Positions 1 through 10,200 are shown, counted from the first letter of the stretch. The stretch is 64,000 bases of DNA from Gemmatimonas groenlandica (GCF_013004105.1 NZ_CP053085.1:2046001-2110000), one strand, 5' to 3'. A program made the numbers and translations. The notes: generated by a model from the sequence alone, not told the origin.

Positions 1-341
1 CACCACGAGCAGAAGCCCTTCAGCACGATGAACTCGCCGTACTTGAGCCGCAGCGTGAACAGCACCGCCGGCCAGATCATCAACTGCATGAGCGTATTCG
101 GCCACGTCTCGTCTTCATACTTGGCCATCGTGCCGATCGTGGCGGCCACGAACAGCATCGCGTAGCCCACGGCGCCGATCAGGGCCACGTCGACGCCCAG
201 AAACCACCCGTAGCGGCTGCCCTGCACATACTCGCATCCCCCGGCGCTGCTGCAGCCGAGTGCGCCGGTGAGGCCGAGCTTCCAGAGATGCAGATAGAGC
301 GCGACCAACCCGGAAATAAGGCTGCCCAACGCGATGCCCAT
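1..341 (-). CDS. Vitamin K epoxide reductase (VKOR)-family membrane protein, C-terminus cut by window edge
   Basis: Reading leftward from an ATG at 341, the translation is open to the window edge (about 113 residues) and begins MGIALGSLISGLVALYLHLW. It shows the VKOR pattern: a first transmembrane helix, then a Cys pair (LGCSSAGGCEYV), SRYGWFLGVDVALIGAVGY, further hydrophobic helices, and the start of a FCSW segment where the family's CxxC redox motif sits at the cut end. Bacterial VKOR homologues re-oxidise periplasmic disulfide-forming proteins (DsbB-like role) using quinone. An upstream in-frame GTG could add four residues. The C-terminus is missing, so a fused thioredoxin domain cannot be excluded. 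Confidence 0.75.
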   Translation of the reverse strand, partial: MGIALGSLISGLVALYLHLWKLGLTGALGCSSAGGCEYVQGSRYGWFLGVDVALIGAVGYAMLFVAATIGTMAKYEDETWPNTLMQLMIWPAVLFTLRLKYGEFIVLKGFCSW

Positions 342-442
342 GCGCTGTGTCACGTGAGACGAGGTATGAGACGAGGTGAGGGAGGTCCGAACGACGGCGA
401 GACTCTACCGCGTAAGATGCCCTGCCCGTACCTTCGCGCGCC

Positions 443-796
443 ATGACGCCTTCTCTGACGCCTTCTTCGACTGATCACGCGGCGCAGATTGCCGCCACGC
501 GCACCCTCGCCCGAACGCGCTGGCGGGTGGCCGCGATCCTGACGCTGCTCATGGTCGGGGTCTACTTCGGCTTCATTCTGCTAGTGGCGTACCGCCCGGC
601 CCTGCTCGGCGGGCTCGTGAGCGACGGCCTCTCCCTCGGCATTGTGCTCGGGGCGCTGGTCATCGTGTCCGCGTGGGTCCTCACGTTGGCATACGTGCAG
701 TGGGCCAACCGCGTGTATGACCCGGCGCTGGCCGCCCTCCGCGCCATGCCCGGCGCGGAGTCCGCCGCCCGCAACGCCCAGGGAGGCGCCCAATGA
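443..796 (+). CDS. DUF485 family inner-membrane protein (YjcH-like)
   Basis: This 117-residue protein has a short hydrophilic N-terminus, then two transmembrane helices (about residues 28-52 and 58-84) and an amphipathic tail. The length, the two-helix layout and the 4-bp ATGA overlap with the sodium:solute symporter gene downstream match the DUF485/YjcH proteins encoded with acetate permease ActP. Its exact role is unknown in the family; it is usually treated as a helper or co-expressed subunit of the symporter. The assignment rests on layout and context more than on a strict motif. Confidence 0.8.
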   Translation: MTPSLTPSSTDHAAQIAATRTLARTRWRVAAILTLLMVGVYFGFILLVAYRPALLGGLVSDGLSLGIVLGALVIVSAWVLTLAYVQWANRVYDPALAALRAMPGAESAARNAQGGAQ

Positions 797-2319
797 CACT
801 CGGAACTCCGGATCCGGTGGCGATCGGCTTCTTCGGCGTCTTCATCGCCATCACGCTCGGCATCACCTATTGGGCGGCCCGCCGCACCCAAACGGCCGAT
901 CACTTCTATGCCGCCGGACGCTCGGTCACCGCCGGCCAGAACGGCTTCGCGCTCGCCGGCGACTACATGAGCGCGGCGTCGTTCTTAGGCATCGCCGGCC
1001 TCGTGTCAACCAGCGGTTTCGACGGCTTGATCTACTCCACCGGTTGGCTGGTGGGCTGGCCCGTCGTGCTGTTTCTCATCGCCGAGCCGCTGCGCAATCT
1101 CGGTCGCTACACTTTCGCCGACGTGGTCGCCTCCCGGCTCGATCCGATGCCGGTGCGTATCAGCGCCACCATCGGTACGCTGGCTACGATTGCGTTCTAT
1201 CTCATCGCGCAGATGGTCGGTGCCGGCAGTCTCATTCGCCTGCTCTTCGGCATTCCGTACGAAACGGCTGTCGTGATTGTGGGCTGCGCGATGATGGGGT
1301 ACGTGCTGTTCGGCGGTATGCTCGCGACGACGTGGGTGCAGATCGTGAAGGCCGTACTGTTGCTGGGCGGCGCGGCCACTCTGGCCATCATGGTGCTCGC
1401 CAAGTTCGGCTTTGATCCGCGCGCGTTGTTCGCCGCAGCGGCCGCCAAGTACGGCGCCGGTGTGCTGGCGCCCGGAAAGTTGGTCAGCAATCCGCTCGAC
1501 GCGATCTCGCTGGGCATGGCGCTCATGTTCGGTACGGCAGGACTGCCGCACATCCTCATGCGCTTCTACACCGTGCCCGATGCCCGCACGGCGCGACGCT
1601 CGGTGTTCATCGCCACGGGATTGATCGGCATGTTCTATTTGATGACGTTCGTGCTGGGCTTCGGGGCCATGGTGCTCGTCACGCCCGAGTCGATCAAGGC
1701 GATCGACGCCGGCGGCAACATGGCGGCGCCCATGCTGGCCGAGTTGCTCGGTGGACGCGCCTTCTTGGGCTTCATCGCGGCCGTGGCCTTCGCCACGATT
1801 CTGGCGGTCGTGGCCGGCCTGGCGCTCTCAGGAGCCGCCGCGATCTCGCATGACATCTGGGCGAGCGTGATTCGCAAAGGCCACCCGAAGCCAGGCGAAG
1901 AGATCAAAGTGGCTCGCATCGCCACCATCGGGCTGGCCATCGTCGCCATGGTATTGGGCATCGCGTTCAAGGGACAGAACGTCGCGTTCATGGTCGGACT
2001 CGCGTTTGCCATCGCGGCCAGCGCCAACTTCCCTGCGCTCGTGCTCAGCGTGTTCTGGCGCCGTACCACCACGGCCGGCGCGGCGAGCAGCATGATCGTG
2101 GGCGCCACCTCGACGCTTGTGCTCATCGCGCTATCGCCCGCGGTGCAGATCGATCTGCTGCACCACGCGACCGCGATCTTTCCGCTCAAGAATCCGGCGC
2201 TGGTCACGATTCCATTGTCGTTCGCCACCGGCATTCTGGTATCGCTAGTGCGCCCCGATCCGGCCAGTGAAGCCCGGCATGAGGCGATCGAAACCCGCCT
2301 GCTGCTGGGTGCCGACTAG
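793..2319 (+). CDS. actP: Sodium:solute symporter, acetate permease ActP-like
   Basis: The 508-residue protein has about 13 hydrophobic segments typical of the SSS family. Typical features are the early GRSVTAGQNGFALAGDYMSAASFLG stretch (residues about 37-60, read in two halves), the LPHILMRFYTVPDARTARRS region after helix 6, and the loop ending GEEIKVARIATIGLAIVA. These are hallmarks of cation/acetate symporters, which import acetate and other short monocarboxylates with Na+ or H+. It overlaps the DUF485 gene by 4 bp, implying translational coupling. A short inverted repeat (TGCCGA at 2310-2315, TCGGCA at 2325-2330) spans the stop codon. Confidence 0.9.
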   Translation: MTLGTPDPVAIGFFGVFIAITLGITYWAARRTQTADHFYAAGRSVTAGQNGFALAGDYMSAASFLGIAGLVSTSGFDGLIYSTGWLVGWPVVLFLIAEPLRNLGRYTFADVVASRLDPMPVRISATIGTLATIAFYLIAQMVGAGSLIRLLFGIPYETAVVIVGCAMMGYVLFGGMLATTWVQIVKAVLLLGGAATLAIMVLAKFGFDPRALFAAAAAKYGAGVLAPGKLVSNPLDAISLGMALMFGTAGLPHILMRFYTVPDARTARRSVFIATGLIGMFYLMTFVLGFGAMVLVTPESIKAIDAGGNMAAPMLAELLGGRAFLGFIAAVAFATILAVVAGLALSGAAAISHDIWASVIRKGHPKPGEEIKVARIATIGLAIVAMVLGIAFKGQNVAFMVGLAFAIAASANFPALVLSVFWRRTTTAGAASSMIVGATSTLVLIALSPAVQIDLLHHATAIFPLKNPALVTIPLSFATGILVSLVRPDPASEARHEAIETRLLLGAD

Positions 2320-2594
2320 ACAACTCGGCAGGAATTTCCGCATCGGTCCCGGCGGGATAAGCCGCGTGGGACCGGACGAAATATCCGGCAAAGTCTGCCG
2401 CCTTGCTTGGTGTACCGAGTGTCGGCCGGTGTGTCGAAAGGCTACGTAAGGGAAAGAATGACAGACACTTACCGTACAGAAACTGGACGGTGCAGCCCGA
2501 TCGCTGCGCTTCATATGGATGAGCGGCACGCCCGTTGCATTGGTGACGGGAGCCACACGTACGATGCGACGTAGGTGGGAATTCCTTCGGACCG
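2320..2594. other. Intergenic region upstream of the diguanylate cyclase, with structured stretch
   Basis: No convincing gene is present in these 275 bp. After the actP stop there is a nested inverted repeat, GGTCCC (2345-2350) with GGGACC (2368-2373) enclosing CGGC/GCCG, so the RNA could fold into a stem-loop acting as a terminator or leader structure. There is no T-run after it. The rest presumably holds the promoter of the diguanylate cyclase gene, but I cannot pick clear -35/-10 boxes. I see no match to a known riboswitch core. Confidence 0.35.
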
Positions 2595-3941
2595 ATGGAG
2601 GTTTCGGAATCCCGACAAGCATCAACCCCTCTGTTCATGTTCGATCGACTCGCTCTTCGCACCCCGTTCTGGGGCGTCATCACTATCCTCGCGTTCGCGG
2701 CCGTCGGCCTGTCGGCCAGCGCGTCGTTCGATGCCGTACCCAACTTCGTGGAGGCGGCGCCGCTGCTGTCGGCCGCTGCGCTCATCGTGGCAATCGCCGG
2801 ATGGCGTCTGCTCCACCGCGAATTGCTCCATCGCATGCAGGAAGACGAGTCGCTGCGCGATCGGGTTCGCCGCCTGCAGGACGCCATGCAGTCGAACGTG
2901 GACGGCATGTTTCTGCTGCGCGCCGTGCGCACGGCGGCTGGCGAAGTCACCGACTTCGAAATTGCCGATGTGAACAGCAGCGGCGCCGCAACGCTCTATC
3001 GGACGCGCGAACAGCTGGTCGGTCGCCGCATCCGCGAGGAGCTTCCCACGCCGCTGGCCGACATGCTTTTTGAGCGCTACGTGCATGCGCTCACGCTGCG
3101 CACCGCGGTGGTGGAAGAGCTTCGCGTGGACCGCCGCGCGGTTGCCGCCAGCTGGCTCTTTCATCAGGCCACACCGACTGCCGATGGATTGGCCGTGACG
3201 GTGCGCGACGTCTCCTCGCGCAAGCGTGATGAACTTCGTATGCGGAAGGCGTGCCTCACCGACGACCTCACGCGCCTGTACAACCGTCGTGGCTTCATGG
3301 CCTTGGCCGAGCAGCATCTGCGGATTGCGCGCCGTCAGGGCAAAGACGCGGTCGTCATGTACGTCGACATGGACGAATTCAAGCAGCTCAACGACAGCCA
3401 CGGCCACGCCACGGGTGACCGTGCCCTTATGGCCGTCTCGCGCCTGCTGCGAAGCACGGTTCGCGACTGCGACGTGGTCGCGCGCATGGGTGGCGATGAA
3501 TTTACGATTCTGGCGCTCGATGCCGACGTGATGGGTGCGCGGGCGATCCAGAAGCGTCTCGATGAACGGCTCGCACTGTTCAACGCGTCGGGTGAATTGC
3601 CGATGCCGCTCTCGCTGACCGTGGGACATACGCGCGTCCGGCCGAGCGACACGTCATCGGTGAGCGAGCTGCTCGCCCGCGCCGACCAGCTGCTCTACGC
3701 GCGCAAGCGTCGTCGACAATTGACGAAGGCGGCGGAAGCGCGCCATCGCGAGCACGCACCTCAGCGCGCACCGCGACGCGCGCCGCAACTCACGCCGATG
3801 CCGATCCCTGCCGAGGTGGCCGCGATCGCACGCGCCGCCGCGATGGCGCTGCCGAATGCGGCGTCGCCGATGTCGTCTTCGATGGCGACTATGACTCCGC
3901 CGGCCGTCGCCGGAACGTTTTTGCCCACCCACGCGGCGTAG
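2595..3941 (+). CDS. Membrane-anchored PAS-GGDEF diguanylate cyclase
   Basis: The 448-residue protein probably makes cyclic di-GMP. Two N-terminal hydrophobic helices (about residues 22-45 and 54-72) anchor it. A PAS-like sensor region follows (about 90-205), then the linker LTDDLTRLYNRRGF that opens the GGDEF domain. The intact signature ARMGGDEF lies near residue 298. An RDCD motif sits exactly five residues upstream of GGDEF, which is the product-inhibition I-site RxxD. After the domain there is a low-complexity Arg/Ala/Pro/Met-rich tail of about 80 residues. The chosen ATG gives MEVSES; an in-frame ATG at 2637 (MFDRLALR) is a good alternative. No EAL domain is present. Confidence 0.9.
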   Translation: MEVSESRQASTPLFMFDRLALRTPFWGVITILAFAAVGLSASASFDAVPNFVEAAPLLSAAALIVAIAGWRLLHRELLHRMQEDESLRDRVRRLQDAMQSNVDGMFLLRAVRTAAGEVTDFEIADVNSSGAATLYRTREQLVGRRIREELPTPLADMLFERYVHALTLRTAVVEELRVDRRAVAASWLFHQATPTADGLAVTVRDVSSRKRDELRMRKACLTDDLTRLYNRRGFMALAEQHLRIARRQGKDAVVMYVDMDEFKQLNDSHGHATGDRALMAVSRLLRSTVRDCDVVARMGGDEFTILALDADVMGARAIQKRLDERLALFNASGELPMPLSLTVGHTRVRPSDTSSVSELLARADQLLYARKRRRQLTKAAEARHREHAPQRAPRRAPQLTPMPIPAEVAAIARAAAMALPNAASPMSSSMATMTPPAVAGTFLPTHAA

Positions 3942-3953
3942 GCACAACGGGCG

Positions 3954-3995
3954 ACGCCCATCGGCATGCGCCCATCGGCACGCGCCCATGGGCAC
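3954..3995 (+). repeat. Three tandem copies of a 14-bp unit
   Basis: Just downstream of the diguanylate cyclase stop, the 14-bp unit gcgcccatcggcac occurs three times head to tail (3954-3967, 3968-3981, 3982-3995) with one to three mismatches between copies, plus a partial GCGC start of a fourth. It lies directly before a terminator-like hairpin. No coding function is apparent, although the reading frame of the next gene is open through it. Confidence 0.7.
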
Positions 3996-4010
3996 GCGCA
4001 GCACAGCTCA

Positions 4011-4053
4011 CCTCGGCGCTTGACCCTGACAGGGGCAGGCGCCGAGGTTGTTT
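4011..4053 (+). terminator. Rho-independent terminator after the diguanylate cyclase gene
   Basis: A perfect 9-bp stem CCTCGGCGC (4011-4019) / GCGCCGAGG (4039-4047) has a loop containing a second small pairing (CCCT/AGGG), and it is followed by TTGTTT. This fits an intrinsic terminator. It ends only 2 bp before the aldehyde dehydrogenase ATG at 4056, so transcription of that gene must either read through or use a promoter embedded here. Confidence 0.7.
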
Positions 4054-4055
4054 GT

Positions 4056-5471
4056 ATGACATTCCGCGCAGTGAATCCGGCGACCGGCATCGCCTTGTAT
4101 GAGTTCCCGCCGCTCACGCCGTTCGAACGCGAGGCGTTGATCGAACGCGTGCATCGCCAACAGCAGCAGTGGCGTCACACCAGCCACGCACAGCGGGCGC
4201 AATTCGTGACGGCGCTCGGCAAGGCCTTGCACGGGCATCGTGAAGCGCTGGCTGAGTGGCTCTCGCTCGAGATGGGCAAGCCGATCGTGGCCGCCCGCGC
4301 GGAAGTCGACAAGTGCGTCTCGCTGTGCGACCAGGCACCGGCGCTGGCGCAGGCCGCGCTGTCCGATGACGTGATCCTTCACGATAGTGTGAGCGATGTA
4401 CGCGTTCAGTACGCGCCGCTTGGGTCACTGCTCGCCATCATGCCGTGGAATTTTCCGTACTGGCAGGCGCTGCGATTTGCCGTGCCCACGTTGTTGGCCG
4501 GCAACGGGGTGCTGATCAAGCCCGCCGGCTCCGTGCCCGGTGGCGCGCGATTGCTCGATACGTGTTTCGCTGAAGCACGCGCAGCCGCACGGACTGACGA
4601 TGCATCGATGCCTGACGCGCCGTGCCATATGGCATTCATCGAGGTCGAGGCACTCGATGGGGTCATCGCCGATGATCGCATCGCGGGCGTGACGCTGACC
4701 GGCAGCGATCGCGCCGGCCGACACGTGGCGTCGGTGGCAGGACAGCATCTCAAGAAAGTCGTGCTCGAGCTGGGCGGCAGTGATCCCTTCATCGTGCTCC
4801 CTGACGCCGACGTCGCACTCGCCGCCGCACAAGCCGTGGCCGCCCGCACCGTGAACTCGGGACAGTCGTGTATTGCGGCGAAGCGCTTCATCGTGTGCGA
4901 CGCCGTGTACGACGAGTTTCTCGAGCACTTCGTGAAGGGCATGCGCGACCTGCGCGTTGGCGATCCGCGCGATGAAGCCACGCAGATCGGGCCGATCGCC
5001 ACCGAGAGCGTGCGCGATGGCCTCGCGAAGCAGGTGGCCGACTCGATCGCGGCGGGCGCGCGTGCCCTCGTGGGTGGCTCGGCCGAAGGACTCGCCGGAT
5101 TCTTCTATCCGCCCACGGTGCTGGTGGACATTCCCGACGACGCGCCGGCGTCGCGCGAAGAGCTGTTCGGCCCGGTGGCGTCGGTGTTTCGCGTGGCCGA
5201 TATCGACACGGCGATCATCAAAGCCAACGACACACCCTTCGGACTGGGGGCCAGTGTGTGGACGCGCGATCCGGCGCTCGCCACGCAATGCATCGAAGCG
5301 ATCGACGCCGGCATGGTGTTCGTGAACGAGATGGTGGTGTCGGACCCGCGTTATCCGTTCGGCGGCGTCAAGCAATCCGGAATGGGCCGCGAACTCGGCC
5401 CACTCGGATTCCGCGAATTCACCAACCCGAAGGCGGTTCGACGGGCTCGTCTTCCTGAAGCCCCTCGATGA
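4056..5471 (+). CDS. NAD(P)-dependent aldehyde dehydrogenase, succinate-semialdehyde dehydrogenase type
   Basis: The 471-residue enzyme oxidises an aldehyde to its acid; succinate semialdehyde is the most likely substrate by family resemblance. Visible motifs are the cofactor-binding MPWNFPYWQALR, the general-base Glu in VVLELGGSDPF, the catalytic Cys in NSGQSCIAAKRF, and the C-terminal FGGVKQSGMGRELG and REFTNPKAV. The reading frame is open 30 codons further upstream, but that stretch contains the terminator and short repeats, so the ATG at 4056 (MTFRAVNPATG) is chosen. Its 3' end overlaps the convergent kinase gene by 53 bp. Confidence 0.9.
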   Translation: MTFRAVNPATGIALYEFPPLTPFEREALIERVHRQQQQWRHTSHAQRAQFVTALGKALHGHREALAEWLSLEMGKPIVAARAEVDKCVSLCDQAPALAQAALSDDVILHDSVSDVRVQYAPLGSLLAIMPWNFPYWQALRFAVPTLLAGNGVLIKPAGSVPGGARLLDTCFAEARAAARTDDASMPDAPCHMAFIEVEALDGVIADDRIAGVTLTGSDRAGRHVASVAGQHLKKVVLELGGSDPFIVLPDADVALAAAQAVAARTVNSGQSCIAAKRFIVCDAVYDEFLEHFVKGMRDLRVGDPRDEATQIGPIATESVRDGLAKQVADSIAAGARALVGGSAEGLAGFFYPPTVLVDIPDDAPASREELFGPVASVFRVADIDTAIIKANDTPFGLGASVWTRDPALATQCIEAIDAGMVFVNEMVVSDPRYPFGGVKQSGMGRELGPLGFREFTNPKAVRRARLPEAPR

Positions 5472-7200
5472 GTCTCCGCCACCACGGACGCTGATCTTCC
5501 GCACGGCGCGTCGCGCGCACCACCTGTCGCCAAGCGATACGCATTTCGAGGGCATCCGCAAAGCGATCCTCCACCCGCGCCGCCAGTCCGTTCAACAGCC
5601 ACCCACCGAGCGCTTCGGGGAAACCATCTTCCTCGAGTCGTGCCGGCAACGTGCCGGACAGCTGCTGCGCCAGAATCGTCTCCGCTGGTCCGTCGCCGAA
5701 CGGCGCGCGTCCGGTGATGACGAAATAGACGATGCTCGCCAGCGCATAGCAGTCGGTGGCCGGCCCCTGCGCCTCACCGAGCAATTGCTCCGGCGCGGCG
5801 AACGACGGCGTGCCCGAAGTGCCGGCACCTTCTTCACCGAGGGCGTACGCGATACCGAAGTCACCGATCCGCCACCGGCGATACCGATCGATGAGAATAT
5901 TCTCCGGCTTCAGATCGCGGTGAATGATGCCGCTCGTGTGCGCGGCATGCAGCGCTTCGAGCACTTCATCCACCTGCGGCGCGATTTCTTCGAACTGACG
6001 CGGTCCACTGCGCGACACGAGACTGGCCACCGATCCGCCTTCGGCCAGCTCCATCGTGTACCACACAATGTCGCCGCGACTATCGGTATCGTAGATCGGC
6101 ACGATGGCCGCGTGCGCAAGCTGCGCCGCGAGTCGTGCTTCACGACGGAAGCGCGCCACCGCCGTGTCGTCCTTGGCGATGTGCGGATGCAGCACCTTGA
6201 TGGCCACTTCGCGCGACAGCGACAGGTCGCGCGCGCGCCACACGCTACCGAACATGCCGCTACCGAGCGGCGACAGAATTTCGTAGTCGTCGGCCGTGGC
6301 CCAGCGCAGTCGCGCTTCCGCCGAGTCGAGCGCCGGCGGCAACTCGTCTCCCTCGGGCGCGATCATCACCTGCCGGACCGACACGTGGCGGTCCATGTCA
6401 CGCAACATCGCTGCGATGCTCGGGAACCGGTCTTCCGGCTTCGGCGCCAGTGAACGCTCCAGCACCGCCGCCAAGGCCTGCGGACAGTCCGGGCGCAGCA
6501 GGGAAATGGGCGGCACGTCGTGCTCTGGCGGCGTCTCGCCGGTCAGCATCGTGAACAGCATCGCCGCCAGCTGCCACTGATCCGACGCCGGCGTCGGGCG
6601 CCACTCGGCGTCCGACCACTCCGGCGGCCAGGGCGTGTAAGCGGCGTCGGGCTGGAACCCGGCCGGACGCTGATCGCGCGGCAGCACCCATTCCCAACCC
6701 AGCACCCAGAGTCGTCCACCCGGCGTGAGCCAGATGGTGCTCGCCGAGATCGCCCCGTGCGCGGCGCCGGTGTCGTGTAGATAGGCGAGCGTGCTCCCGG
6801 CCTCGCGCAGCACCTGCAGCGCGAACGGGATCGCTTCAGGCCCCAACCGGGTCACGCGCGAATACACGGTTTCCCCACCGATCCAGCGGCGAAGATAGCC
6901 CGGACCACGACGGCTCTCCTGATACGAGGCCCAGTAGTGGTACGTCGTGGGGATCGACGGGTGATTGCGGTGAGCGAGTGCGCGCGCCTCGTTCTTCAGC
7001 CACTCGTCTTGACTCGAATCCGGCGCACTCACCAGCGACAGCGAACGCCCGAGCGCGTCGATCACTTCCTGATAGTGCCGATGCTCGCGCTGGATCGCCT
7101 CGTGCCCCCACGACCAGCCGGGGGGCAACGACCACGCCTCGAGATGCGGCGCCGGCGACGTGGTTTGCCGATGGTCGGGAAGAGGCGTGGACTGACTCAT
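5419..7200 (-). CDS. Ser/Thr protein kinase with tandem pseudokinase-kinase domains
   Basis: The 593-residue protein has two kinase-like halves. The N-terminal half (about residues 25-270) resembles a degenerate kinase: the catalytic loop reads HGAISASTIWL instead of HRDxKxxN, and GWEW stands where DFG is expected. The C-terminal half (about 305-560) is complete: glycine loop GSGMFGSVWRARD, ATP-binding Lys in VAIKVLH, catalytic HRDLKPENIL, DFGIAYALG, and TPSFAAPEQL. No transmembrane helix or PASTA repeat is seen, so it is probably cytosolic. The first domain may regulate the second. It overlaps the 3' end of the aldehyde dehydrogenase gene convergently. Confidence 0.88.
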   Translation of the reverse strand: MSQSTPLPDHRQTTSPAPHLEAWSLPPGWSWGHEAIQREHRHYQEVIDALGRSLSLVSAPDSSQDEWLKNEARALAHRNHPSIPTTYHYWASYQESRRGPGYLRRWIGGETVYSRVTRLGPEAIPFALQVLREAGSTLAYLHDTGAAHGAISASTIWLTPGGRLWVLGWEWVLPRDQRPAGFQPDAAYTPWPPEWSDAEWRPTPASDQWQLAAMLFTMLTGETPPEHDVPPISLLRPDCPQALAAVLERSLAPKPEDRFPSIAAMLRDMDRHVSVRQVMIAPEGDELPPALDSAEARLRWATADDYEILSPLGSGMFGSVWRARDLSLSREVAIKVLHPHIAKDDTAVARFRREARLAAQLAHAAIVPIYDTDSRGDIVWYTMELAEGGSVASLVSRSGPRQFEEIAPQVDEVLEALHAAHTSGIIHRDLKPENILIDRYRRWRIGDFGIAYALGEEGAGTSGTPSFAAPEQLLGEAQGPATDCYALASIVYFVITGRAPFGDGPAETILAQQLSGTLPARLEEDGFPEALGGWLLNGLAARVEDRFADALEMRIAWRQVVRATRRAEDQRPWWRRLIEGLQEDEPVEPPSGW

Positions 7201-7239
7201 GGCAGACAGTTTAATGCCCCGAGCGAAGTCATGTGCTGG

Positions 7240-10200
7240 TCAGGAGCTAGTTGCGCGTCGGAGCGTAAGTCGAACCGTCGTTCCTGCCCCCGGAGTGCTC
7301 GTCAGCCCGATCGTCCCGCCCCACCCTTCGATCAGCCGGCGGCTGATGGCCAACCCCAGGCCGCTCCCGCTCGTCCGCGTCGAGAAGTGCGGCTCGAACA
7401 CCTGCGGCAAGACGTCGGCGGGGATGCCCGTGCCATCGTCTTTCACGTCGATTACCACGTGCGTGGCCGTTCCTTCCACGTTCACCGACACCGTTCCGGC
7501 ATCGGCCAGCCTGGCGTTCTCGAGCACGTTCAGCAGCACTTCCTTCAGTTCGTCCCGCTGGGCCAGGGCCACGACCTGCTCGGCCCCCGGCTCGGGGGCG
7601 TCGATGTGCCAGCGTATCCCGGCCTCGCGCTCTCCGTCTTCGCCCAATCGCTCCAACGCCATCACGTCCAGCACCACCGCCGCGACATCCACCGGCACCG
7701 CCGGTGTGCGATCCTCGGGCGCGGTGCCGTACCGGCTGAACGCCCGCGCGATCTCATCGAGATGATCGATCTCGGCCAGCACCCGTGACACGTTGGTATC
7801 GAGGATCACGCCGAAATCGCCGCGCTTGTCGCGATACGCGCGCAACAAATGCTGCACGCCGAGACGAATCGGCGTGAGCGGATTCTTGATTTCGTGCGCG
7901 ACCTGCCGCGCCATTTCCCCCCACGCGAGCACGCGTTGCGCCGATGCGAGTTCGGTTACGTCGTCGAGGGTCAGCACCGCACCGCTCGGCAGCCGCGTGA
8001 GTCGCGCGCGCATCTGCCGGCCAAGCACCAACAGCTCGAATGCTTCTTCGTCATTCGTGCTCGTCAGAAACGCCTTGGAGCGCTCCACGAGTGGGGCGAG
8101 CGTGACCGGCAAGGATTGCAGCGCGACCCCAGTCGTGCGTAGCGACACGCCGAGCATGGCCTCCGCCCGCGGATTCGCGATCAGGATATCGCCACCGGGC
8201 GCGGCCCCACTCGATGCGGACCGTAACGCCAGCACACCGCTGGCCACGTGCTGAAGCACGGCCTCGGTGCGGCGTTGCGCCGCTTCGAGTGCCGCGCGAC
8301 TGGTGGCGAGATCATCCGCCATCCGGCCGAATGCTCGATACACCGGCGCAAATTCCGTGGCGGGCGCGGTGCCGAGGGCGGGTGCACGTCCACCGGCGGC
8401 AATGGCCAGCGCCGCCTCGCGCAGCGCTCCCACCGGCCGCGCCAACGACCGCGCAGCGAGCCCACTTGACCAGAGCGCGGCCAACGCGCCGAGCATCGTC
8501 GCGAAGAGCAGCAGGATACCGAGATCTTCGCGACGGGCATCGAGCGCAAACTCATCGCCGCGCGCCGGTGTGGCCAGGACCGATGGACTGGACGGCGCGA
8601 GATACCGGAAGCCCACCAGCGTGCGCGCGTCGCCGACGACGATGCGTCGAGTCGTGAACACGTCGTCGGAGCCGAAGTCGTCCGTCCGGTAGTCGCCCGT
8701 GCCAAGCGAAACCGGCAGCAATCGACCAAGAGGCGCGAGGGCATCGAGCAACGAATCGCTGGCCGTGACGAGCTGTCCGTCGCGATACAGGAACAACGGC
8801 GCGCCGGTACTCGAGGGAGCCGTCCCCACCGATCGTTGCTCTTGTTCGGCGGCAGCGACGCGCAGCGTTTCACGAACGAGCAACTCGCGCGCGGCGCGAT
8901 CATCGTCCTGGAGTCGGTACCATGCCCAGGCGGCGAAGATCGTCGCCGGTACGATAAAGAACGCGAGCAGCGCGCCGCTCAATCGCACGCGGTACGAACG
9001 CGACCACCGCACGCGACGCAATCGCAGCAGGCGACCTAGGGCACCATCGGCGAGCGCGGTAGCCGACCAGAGCAGCATGACGGCGATGACATCGAGCAAC
9101 ACCAGCAGGGCGCCTCGCGGCAGCAGTACGTCGAGGGTGCGGAGATCCACTTCCACGTGCACACGCCGCACGTCGATGCCCGCACCGGCCACGCCATCGG
9201 CGTGCATCGCGTCGCCACGTCGACGCCATTCGAGCGGATGCGCGATTGTATCGCCGGCCAAGGGCACGGCCAGCGCCAGCCGGTAGGGCGCCTCGGTGCC
9301 GCGCGCCCCGGTGACGCCGGTGAACGCCGCGAACGGATCGAGCGGCAACAGACGCGTGCGAGGCGGCACGGCGATGGTCGTCACGACACTATCCGGCGCG
9401 GGAACGGCGGCCACCAGCAACGTGGTCGGTCCGTCACCGACGGCGCGGATTTCCACAACCCCGCTCTCGCGCGCCATTGTCGCGATCACCGCCTGCGCGC
9501 CGATCGTATCGTTCACCGGCGCGAGGGAGAGCTCAGACACCGGTGTGGTGGTGTTGCCCGGCACCCAGCGTGCCAATCGCGCCGGATAGCCGGCGAGCGC
9601 GAGTTCACTCGCGGCATAGCGTCGCAGCAGCGCGTCGGTACTGCGCACCGGACGCGTTTCCTCACGCATCGCCGTCGCGAACCGTTCGAGCAGCCGATAC
9701 GCGTTTTCGTCGACGGCTTCGATGCGCTCGAGGTCGTGCTGCGCGAGCGACATCCGCGCGCGCACGGTTGCGCCCCACGTCAGCGTTGCCGCTCCCGCGC
9801 CGGCCACCACCGCGGCCGCCGCGACCTGCGCCAGGCCACGCCGAGTAAGCGCCAGCGAGCCGATCGCCGCCACCCAAAGCGCCGGATACCACGACGGCCA
9901 TCCCCCCGGCGCATCCCAGAGGATCGGTGCAATGACGCCGGTAATGAGGGCGAGTAATGGAGCGACGCTCGATGGCAGACCGCGACGCGGGCCGAGCGCG
10001 GCCTGCCCCGCCGCCGCGCCGGCGAGCAGAATAGATACGCCGGCCAGCGCCAGCGCGAGCTGCCACGCGATCCATAACCCAAAACCCGCGCCGGCTGCGG
10101 GCAGCGCGATGCCGCGGGCCAGATCGCGCAGCAGGAACGGCCCGCCCGATGCGACGATGATGACGACCGCCGCCGCGATCCATCGGGACGGCCTCTGGAA

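Noticed and set aside
2320-2594. Cyclic di-GMP riboswitch upstream of the diguanylate cyclase
   Set aside because: A stem-loop is present, but I cannot find the conserved GEMM core sequences.
3966-4055. Upstream start of the aldehyde dehydrogenase at 3966
   Set aside because: This stretch contains tandem repeats and a terminator, and the encoded residues are unlike the family N-terminus.
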